Made by a program: the position numbers and the translations under genes | Shown: positions 56,218-64,000 of the stretch, piece by piece | Numbering within the stretch: the first letter of the stretch is position 1 | Layout of the letters: the number at the start of each line of letters is the position of its first letter | Assembly: GCA_951804985.1 (NCBI GenBank) | Contig: OX638134.1 | Span: 76,797,679 to 76,861,678 of the forward strand | Direction of reading: 5' to 3' | Length of the DNA stretch: 64,000 nucleotides | Source: Dryomyza anilis | Taxonomy: Eukaryota; Arthropoda; Insecta; Diptera; Dryomyzidae | The notes under the pieces: generated by a model | What the model was told of the DNA's origin: nothing | The model's input: only the letters and a program-made list of their open reading frames with translations | Databases searched by the model: none

Positions 56218-57300
56218 ATGCCTGAAATACCCCTCAAACATTCCTCTAAACTATTCATACATATTCAGTCATAGATTGAGACCTCAAAACAGATTTCTGT
56301 TGGGTATTTATAATGTAGCATGAATTCAATTAATTTAAAAATCTACGCTATTTTTCATAGAAACAAAACGTTATAAATAATAAAAAACTAAAACAAATAT
56401 GTTATAAATTTTTTTGCGAAATACCTTCTTAGTATTTTCTAAAGGCGATATGGAATACATGCTGTGCGAGTCAATGATTTTTAAAGTTTTTAAAAACTTT
56501 TTGTTGAGATATAAAGCTTTTTGTTTAATATTTTAATTAACAAAAAAAAAAACATTTTTGCAAATGTAAGTTAGACAAACAAATTGAGCTGCTCCGCAGT
56601 TCAAAAAGTAGTAGGTGTTGTTTTTTAAATGCCTATAATAATAAAAATATCATCTACTTGCTAATGTATTTTTATTTTTATTATTTATAGTTTAGTTTAA
56701 CGTGCTCAAAACAACACTTAATTAATTAGTTCAATATATCTTAGTGTTTTTTATGAGGTAGACTTTTTGTTTGATTTTTCTTTTTTTTCGGTATTGTAAC
56801 AAAATAAACCACTTTGTCAAATCTAGAAAACAAACAACTTTATATAATAAAAATAAATTAGTTTTACAAAAAAATAAAAATTTAAATAAGTAAATAAAAT
56901 ATATGTAAAATAAAAACAAACAAGTGCTAGTTTGAAATCTTTTATGTCTTAGAAGCAGTAAATATTTTCAACTTGAAGTTGAAGTCTTAGTATATTTGAA
57001 GTATGGGTTCTTGAAGTCAACTGTTTTAAGCTGATTTGTTATGGAGTATTTTTGACAGTTAGCTGACTACAAGAATTATATATAGCAGTTACTGTTCTCG
57101 AGTATTTTTCAGATGTTAATAATTCTAGAAAGCACATGTATTCTATGTTTTTAAAGAGGCGCAGATCAATTTTTTTTTCGGTGACGGAAATATATTTTAT
57201 GAAGTATTTGAATTTATTTAAAGAATTATTCTTGATATATCAGCATATTTTGAACAACATTTATTGAACAATAAAACTCACTTATTAAGAAATATTTTTT
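56218..57300. other. AT-rich intergenic DNA
   Basis: No gene seen. The 62-codon minus-strand ORF at 56731-56919 is Phe/Lys-rich compositional sequence. Confidence 0.4.
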
Positions 57301-57590
57301 GAGAACACTTAGGGTTTAGTGCGAAAAGTCGAAATTCGAAATATCAAAAATAAAAATACAGAAGACGAAAGTAGTAAATAATAATGCCTAAACATAAATG
57401 AAAAACAAAAAGGTTGAAATGTACGACTCAAGTAAGAGTGTTGAAAGAAGATATCGAAACTTAAAAATTTCGAAATTATATTTTTGCCAAAAACGTGAAG
57501 AAAACATCAAAGTAAAAAAATATAGTATAAAATTGTCAAAAATTGTTTTTATATTTAAAGTTTTTATATTTAAAGTTTATATTTAAAGTT
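57301..57590. repeat. Relative of the TCGAAAT foldback family
   Basis: GCGAAAAGTCGAAATTCGAA, AAAAATACAGAAGACGAAAG and AATGCCTAAAC parallel, in inverse complement, the terminal blocks at 43.38-43.47 and 44.04-44.12 kb. Only one end is recognisable. Confidence 0.45.
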
Positions 57591-57629
57591 GACTGTTGTC
57601 TAGGATTGTGCGCCATAGATAAAAAATTC

Positions 57630-58815
57630 TATTTTTCACAAAAAAATTCAATTTTTCACTAAAAAAAATTCAATTTTTCACTAAAAAAAATTAAATTTTT
57701 CACTAAAAAAATTCAATTTTTCACTAAAAAAAATCATTTTTTCACTTAAAATTCAATTTTTCACTAAAAATTCAATTTTTCACTAAAAATTCAATTTTTC
57801 ACTAAAAATTCAATTTTTCACTAAAAATTCAATTTTTCACTAAGAATTCAATTTTTCACTAAAAATTCAATTTTTCACTAAAAATTCAATTTTTCACTAA
57901 AAATTCAATTTTTCACTAAAAATTCAATTTTTCACTAAAAATTCAATTTTTCACTAAAAATTCAATTTTTCACTAAAAATTCAATTTTTCACTAAAAATT
58001 CAATTTTTCACTAAAAATTCAATTTTTCACTAAAAATTCAATTATTCACTAAAATCTCAATTTTTCACTAAACATTCAATTTTTCATTAAAAATTCAATT
58101 TTTCATTAAAAATTCAATTTTTCATTAAAAATTCAATTTTTCACTAAAAATTCAATTTTTCACTAAAAATTCAATTTTTCACTAAAAATTCAATTTTTCA
58201 CTAAAAATTCAATTTTTCACTAAAAATTCAATTTTTCACTAAAAATTCAATTTTTCACTAAAAATTCAATTTTTCACTAAAAATTCAATTTTTCACTAAA
58301 AATTCAATTTTTCACTAAAAATTCAATTATTCACTAAAATCTCAATTTTTCAAAAACATTCAATTTTTCATTAAAAATTAAATTTTTCACTAAAAATTCA
58401 ATTTTTCACTAAAAATTCAATTTTTCACTAAAAATTCAATTTTTCACTAAAAATTCAATTTTTCACTATAATTCAATTTTTCACTAAAAATTCAATTTTT
58501 CACTAAAAATTAAATTTTTCACTAAAAATTCAATTTTTCACTAAAAATTAAATTTAACACTAAAAATTCAATTTGCACTAAAAATTATATATGTATTTCA
58601 TTACAAATTAAAATTTTAACTAAAAATTCAATTTTTAACTAAAACTTAAATTTTTCTAATTTTCACTAAAAATTACATTTTTCACTAAAAATAATTTTTT
58701 CACAAAAAATTTAAACTTTTACTAAAAAATTCAATTTTACACAAAAAATTCAATTTTTCACTAAAAATTCAAACTTACAATAAAAATTCAAATTTTCATT
58801 AAAAATTTAATTTTT
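57630..58815. repeat. 19-bp minisatellite array F (~62 units)
   Basis: CACTAAAAATTCAATTTTT units. The pair of variants ATTATTCACTAAAATCTC and CATTCAATTTTTCATT occurs at about 58040-58120 and again at about 58325-58375, marking an internal duplication of roughly 285 bp (15 units). Edges are decayed. Confidence 0.95.
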
Positions 58816-58984
58816 CTCTAGAACCCTATATTAATTATAATATTCTTTATAATTAAAGAACCCTATCTTTAGTATAATTTCCGCATTCCTGAAGATCACC
58901 TACATATATGATGGTCTGAACTGTTTTTAATTTTTTCACCTACCTGTTTCCTGGTTAAACAGGATTTTGCACTAAGCTACTCAC

Positions 58985-59213
58985 ATAAGGATCGACGAAA
59001 TTGGTTCTGTTTGTGTTTTATTATATTGCGGTTTGGACAACGGAACGGGTTCTGAAATGCACCGACTTTGTTGCAGCAGGTTACACGACCTTGAACTGAT
59101 GACAGCAGCAGCTGAGATCCGCCTGGGAGGCTACGAAAGTCTGTCGATTTTATTTTTTCGTTTCGTTATTCTGTGTGCTTTTGTGCTTTGAACTTAATTT
59201 ATAATACCTGAGC
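58985..59213 (-). other. Probable spliced, noncoding exon of a minus-strand gene
   Basis: On the minus strand a pyrimidine-rich acceptor (TTTTTTTGTTTTTTGTTACAG) precedes this 229-base block, and a strong donor, CTTAT|GTGAGT, ends it. The block is much more complex than its surroundings (CGTAGCCTCCCAGGCGG, AGCTGCTGCTGTCATC). All three frames contain stops near its 5' end and there is no ATG wholly inside it, so a 5' UTR exon is the simplest reading. The partner exons would lie outside the window or be unrecognised. Confidence 0.4.
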
Positions 59214-59492
59214 CTGTAACAAAAAACAAAAAAATATAATATTAATGTAAGAACAAAAATTCGATTGTTTAAATTTTTAATAAAATGCAACACAATTACT
59301 GCTAATGAATGTGTTTGGTTTTTGAGAATTGAGAAATAATAAAAACAAAATTGTAATTAATTTATTTTTTATTATTCTTAATTTTAAAATTATTTATAAC
59401 ATTATAGTTATTAATTCATTGATGAAATCATCGATGTAGAAAACCATTCTTTTCATTTAAAATTTTTAAATATTTTTCAGTACTGATAAATC
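59214..59492. other. AT-rich intergenic or intronic DNA
   Basis: Nothing recognisable; could be intron of the putative minus-strand gene. Confidence 0.3.
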
Positions 59493-59776
59493 TAAGGGTG
59501 TGAGATTCACTAAATAAGTTGCGAATTTAGCAAAGACACAAACCATAATCGTTTGACCGGAAATATGTGACCATAAAATGATACTTTTAAGCGACAGTTG
59601 TGACCAGGATTCTTAGGTTGTGACCAGGATTCTTAGTTCGTTGTAAGGTTATTTATCCAACTATCTAAAGATGCCAATAATGAAATATTCACATTTTTAG
59701 GGTAACGTATTTCTGTTAAAAAGTATAAGGTTTGTGCCTTCGCTAAATTCACGACGTATTTTACTTCACACCCTTA
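59493..59776. mobile_element. MITE with ~50-bp TAAGGGTGTGA inverted repeats
   Basis: The left arm contains TAAGGGTGTGA, GCGAATTTAGC and GACACAAACC; the right arm contains the inverse TCACACCCTTA, GCTAAATTC and GGTTTGTGCC in mirrored order over about 50 bp. A 20-odd-bp unit, TTGTGACCAGGATTCTTAG, is tandemly duplicated in the middle (59598-59637). No coding capacity. Confidence 0.75.
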
Positions 59777-61490
59777 ATAAGAATTCCCAAAATATATTAT
59801 TTTAAAAAAAAATATATATATGTTCGATGCTTAAAAATAAATATTATAAATATTTGGTAATGCATTTGAAATTCTGAAATATCAATCATGAGATTGTTTT
59901 GCAATTGAAGTAAATTTGGGTTCGAATGATAAAGAATTGTCTGATAAATAAAATTTTACACAAAACATTGATTAAAACTTCAAAAATGCATTTAGTAATT
60001 TTTACATTTACAATAAAATTATTTGCTATCGACAAAAATAAAAAAATACTATTTGGTTTTAGTAACCACAGCATGATTTTTGTACCAAAGCATAAAAAAA
60101 GAAACACTAATGAAAAATCATTTACCACATTTGATAGCCATTGAAATATAGTCTATTAATAATGCTTTTTGAAATGCATTAAAATTAAAAACCTCTACAA
60201 ATAATTTATGGCATTTAAATGTATAAAAGATCAACAGCAAAACCTTTGACGAATACTTTTATTTAGTTATTAAGTAGTTTCATGGTCATTTCAAGCATTT
60301 CTGTGGTCAAATTGTATAGCACAGCGGATGGTTCTTTGGCTGTATTACTTAAATACAAAAAAAAAAAAACAAAAAACATATGGAATATTTTTCATTTTGT
60401 GCGCATTTTATAGACGATTCTTAAGACATAAATGATTTCCTTAAATGTTTCATTTTATAAACAAAAACTTTAATTGTTTTGTCGTTGTTTTTTTTTTTTG
60501 TTTTAAATGATGATAAATGTTGTTTCTTATCTTATGTTATAGTTTTACTTTATTTAAAATATAAAATTTAAATTTATTATTATTTTTTTTTGTTGTTGTT
60601 TGCTACAAAATGCTGCTTGTATTACGCAAGCATCGCTTGAGTTGAAATTCGCTTCCCGCATTCACTTCACTTTGACGCATGTCTTCCGTTCAATATTTTG
60701 CTATTTGATATTCTAGAGTGCTTTAATTTATCGGCTGACAAAATCAAAAATACTTTATTTGGTTTTTATTTAAGTTCAAAAAATAAATAAAAGCACAAAA
60801 AATGCATTTAAATTATTTGTGAAACAGAAAAATTAATATAAATGCCATCATCAGCTGCATTATTTATTGCTGTTTTTTTAAAATTAAATTTTAAATGTGC
60901 TACACTTGAAATAAAAATATGCATCATTTAAATAATAAAAATGTTTTACAATTATTTAAAATATATTTTAATTTAATAAATTTTTGTAAATTAAGTATTA
61001 AATATTATTTTAAAAAAATTAGCCTAAATTTAAAATATATTTCGGTAGAATTTTTTGATATATCTTATTTTTTGTGCATGTAATTGCGGATCCCCAGTTT
61101 ATTTTTTGTAGTTTTTATTAATACTTTTGACAAATAAAACGTGCAAAAGAAATTACTGCAAAAATGTAATACTCTCCTATGCATACTAATTAAATGCTTT
61201 AAGTAATTCTTAAAAATTAAACTACAAAATGCAAAGAGTAGTTACTACTTTAATATGTAATAAAATCAATGGTTTATGACCACCCCCAATTTTTGTAAAT
61301 GATTTTTGGCACGTTTTTAGAAATATAATTCATTGCATTTAAAACTCATTTGTTGAATAGCACGAATTGTTAGTTAATTTTATGGCTATTTATAATGGTA
61401 TTTTATACTATTAATGGTATCTCATACTATTAAAGCATTTACTACTTTAATGAATACTACTGAAATTTGCAAAAATTTATAAATTCGAGT
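59777..61490. other. Intergenic DNA
   Basis: AT-rich, with a more complex patch at 60600-60730 (GCAAGCATCGCTTGAG, GCTTCCCGCATTCAC). ORFs at 59886-60144 on both strands are compositional. No gene supported. Confidence 0.4.
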
Positions 61491-61790
61491 TTTCACTAAA
61501 AATTTAATTTGTACTAAAAAAAATCAATTTTACACTGAAAATTAAATTTTTTACTAAAAATTAAAATTTTCACTAAAAAATCAATTTTTCACTAAAACTT
61601 AAATTCTTCAATCAAAATTCATTTTTTTATTAAAAATCTAATTATTCTCTACAAAAAAATTAAATTAAGTTTTTCGCTAAAAAATAATTTTTTCACTAGA
61701 AATTTAACATTTTGCTAAAAATTAAATTTTCCTTTAAACATTAAATTTTCTTTAAAATTAAATATTTTACTGAATTTTTCACTAAAAGTA
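61491..61790. repeat. Decayed 19-bp minisatellite block G
   Basis: About 15 degenerate units of the CACTAAAAATTNAATTTTT type with many substitutions and indels. It looks like an old array that is no longer being homogenised. Confidence 0.6.
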
Positions 61791-62030
61791 CCCAATAAAT
61801 GTATTAAATGTGCTCTTCTAAAATTATTACATCGCAAACTAATCTAAATAAGTTGACATTTAAGCGAATCATTAATGTATGCGCTCTAATAAAGAACTAA
61901 TTAAATAGACTAGAAATACTTGAAATGTTTTAAGCTCAGCTACATGATTAACGAATTGGCGTTGCTGAGTGTCAATTAGACGCACCTCTTAACAGATGAT
62001 TTTCAATTAAAATTAAAAAATTAAAAAAAA

Positions 62031-63060
62031 TATAAAAATATAAAAATATAAAAATATAAAAATATAAAAATATAAAAATATAAAAATATAAAAATATAAA
62101 AATATAAAAATATAAAAATATAAAAATATAAAAATATAAAAATATAAAAATATAAAAATATAAAAATATAAAAATATAAAAATATAAAAATATAAAAATA
62201 TAAAAATATAAAAATATAAAAATATAAAAATATAAAAATATAAAAATATAAAAATATAAAAATATAAAAATATAAAAATATAAAAATATAAAAATATAAA
62301 AATATAAAAATATAAAAATATAAAAATATAAAAATATAAAAATATAAAAATATAAAAATATAAAAATATAAAAATATAAAAATATAAAAATATAAAAATA
62401 TAAAAATATAAAAATATAAAAATATAAAAATATAAAAATATAAAAATATAAAAATATAAAAATATAAAAATATAAAAATATAAAAATATAAAAATATAAA
62501 AATATAAAAATATAAAAATATAAAAATATAAAAATATAAAAATATAAAAATATAAAAATATAAAAATATAAAAATATAAAAATATAAAAATATAAAAATA
62601 TAAAAATATAAAAATATAAAAATATAAAAATATAAAAATATAAAAATATAAAAATATAAAAATATAAAAATATAAAAATATAAAAATATAAAAATATAAA
62701 AATATAAAAATATAAAAATATAAAAATATAAAAATATAAAAATATAAAAATATAAAAATATAAAAATATAAAAATATAAAAATATAAAAATATAAAAATA
62801 TAAAAATATAAAAATATAAAAATATAAAAATATAAAAATATAAAAATATAAAAATATAAAAATATAAAAATATAAAAATATAAAAATATAAAAATATAAA
62901 AATATAAAAATATAAAAATATAAAAATATAAAAATATAAAAATATAAAAATATAAAAATATAAAAAAATATAAAAATATAAAAATATAAAAATATAAAAA
63001 TATAAAAATATAAAAATGTAACAATATAAAAAAATAAAAATGTAAAAATATAAAATAAAA
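62031..63060. repeat. (AAAAATAT)n array, ~1 kb
   Basis: An 8-bp tandem repeat, essentially perfect from 62031 to about 62965 (over 115 units), with small variants to 63060. All three minus-strand frames translate to the same eight-residue cycle, which explains the two very long open frames; neither is a gene. Confidence 0.98.
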
Positions 63061-63348
63061 TAAACCGTTAGTAAAGTCAACCGTTACAATGTACAACACA
63101 CTTAAAGTTTAAATTGTTTTTATTTAAATTCGAAACTAAACTCACCACAGACCGTGTTGAGTGTTTGCCATTGCTCGCATTTCAGCGCTGCGCAGCAACT
63201 GCGACGACGACGCTGAACATGTTGAGCGACTTTTGCATTTTGTTGTTGTTGCTGCGCGCGCACCTTACTCACAACAACCGCATCAAAATTTGTTGCCAAA
63301 AGTTCTCGCGCTCTGTGGTGCTGCTGCGCATGCGTAGCACGAAATGGT

Positions 63349-63356
63349 TATAAATA
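63349..63356 (+). promoter_or_regulatory. TATA box of the right-edge gene (TATAAATA)
   Basis: TATAAATA is preceded by a GC-richer stretch (GCTGCGCATGCGTAGCACG) and followed about 30-40 bases later by candidate starts around GTCGTTTTTG and TTTCATG. The CAGCAAC-rich leader downstream is typical of insect 5' UTRs. Confidence 0.6.
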
Positions 63357-63379
63357 CAGCAGACGGCTGCGTCGTTTTT

Positions 63380-63710
63380 GTTATTTCATGTCTTTAAACG
63401 CTCGAGTTCGCTTCGTAGCAACAACAAGAATTGTCAGACAGCTGACAACAGCAACATTTTAAACTCAGCAACGAGATACGAGCAACAGCAACGAACAACA
63501 GCAACATAATCGCGTTTGCTGCGTGTGTGGTGCCGCTCAACGCGTTCGTGCCGCAATTTAGTATTGAAAAATTTAAAAATTTTATAAAAATTCTAAATTT
63601 CTTTTTGTGATAAATTAAAAACCGACAATTGTTTGCAACATTCTGTGGATTTATTTGGAGCAGTATATTTTTCTTCGAATACAATTAAATATTGTTCATC
63701 TTCAAAAATG
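63380..63710 (+). CDS. First exon of a gene running off the right edge; coding part is the ATG only
   Basis: The exon is about 320 bases of leader (CAGCAACG-rich), a good fly start context TCAAAAATG, and the ATG at 63708-63710 immediately followed by a strong donor, GTGAGT (63711). Only methionine is encoded here. In flies, genes interrupted directly after the ATG include calmodulin and cofilin-type genes, among others, so this does not identify the product. The intron continues to the window end; I see no acceptor with a convincing following exon. The downstream 108-codon ORF (63633-63959) crosses the donor and is not supported. Confidence 0.6.
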
Positions 63711-64000
63711 GTGAGTGTATCGATTTGTTTCAGTGTAACTGCGCAATACACGAAAAATGTGCATAGTATTTCTTTGTTTGGTTTGAGTATAATGACTTTG
63801 AATTTAGACCGCAAAAAAAAACCCAAAAAAAAAAAACTAAAAACCTTAAATAAGCGACAAACGTTTAAATGTTTTTCGACTGCAGTTCTTGGCGCTTTTT
63901 TTTTGATGTGTTCTAAGTGTGCGCTGTGGCGTATAAGTGATTGTAATGAGTGTGAATGACCGACTGACAGACGGACCGATAGATCGACAGACAGAGTGTT
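63711..64000 (+). other. Start of a large first intron
   Basis: Opens with GTGAGT. It contains a poly-A block (63810-63840) and, near the edge, GACAGACGGACCGATAGATCG-like purine repeats. No exon seen. Confidence 0.45.

Noticed and set aside
61972..63099. Minus-strand ORFs of 375 and 355 codons with an endless Phe/Ile/Leu/Tyr cycle
   Set aside because: They are translations of the (AAAAATAT)n array; 24 bases are three units, so every frame stays open. There is no start, signal or family support.
63633..63959. 108-codon ORF at the right edge
   Set aside because: It runs through the strong splice donor at 63711, in a frame that starts without ATG support and includes a Lys/Pro run from poly-A sequence.

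Overview
The window is AT-rich, repeat-laden nuclear DNA from an insect, most likely a higher (brachyceran/schizophoran) fly. The evidence is a spliced spätzle/neurotrophin gene with fly-type cystine-knot residues, GT-AG introns with pyrimidine-rich acceptors, TATA plus TCAGT-type initiators, a mariner-like transposon with TA target sites, an RTE-type LINE and a tRNA-derived SINE. I cannot name the genus.

Supported protein-coding genes are few and all lie on the plus strand. (1) 2.52-8.34 kb: a five-exon gene for a secreted Toll-ligand pro-neurotrophin, best matched to Drosophila NT1/spz2; it has a long prodomain, a seven-cysteine knot and an exceptionally long C-terminal extension. (2) 17.65-19.81 kb: an intronless 720-codon gene for an unrecognised, secreted, glycosylation-prone, basic protein. 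(3) 28.93-30.70 kb: a two-exon gene for a 115-residue secreted Gly/Tyr-rich peptide whose only intron is almost entirely minisatellite. (4) 63.35 kb to the right edge: the promoter, leader and first exon of a further gene, in which that exon carries only the ATG. A good spliced, apparently noncoding exon also sits on the minus strand at about 59.0-59.2 kb, and a TATA/initiator pair lies at 49.42 kb.

Most of the rest is repetitive. The dominant element is a 19-bp near-palindromic minisatellite (GAATTTTTAGTGAAAAATT) in six long arrays: 11.4-13.3, 26.3-27.4, 29.2-30.5, 36.3-38.0, 44.2-45.3 and 57.6-58.8 kb. Two arrays run one way and four the other, and decayed relatives lie near 3.6, 45.5 and 61.6 kb. 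Other tandem families are AAGCTTT-rich repeats in the introns of gene 1, a roughly 23-bp family (14.6-15.6 kb), a roughly 160-bp family (20.6-21.6 kb), (CATATTCAT)n, (TATG)n, (TA)n and a 1-kb (AAAAATAT)n block.

Mobile elements are layered on one another. They include a composite element carrying two different 15-bp minisatellites, present in opposite orientations at 32.7-35.3 and 53.0-53.6 kb with an RTE LINE relic inside the first; four copies or fragments of one mariner-like transposon (16.4, 38.9-39.9, 48.5, 55.4-55.9 kb); two SINEs (31.2 and 51.4 kb); and several inverted-repeat or foldback elements (0.2, 9.6, 31.6, 43.1, 48.0, 55.1-56.2, 59.5 kb). The genes do not form an operon or an obvious pathway. 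They look like independent developmental or secreted-protein loci separated by repeat-expanded intergenic DNA.
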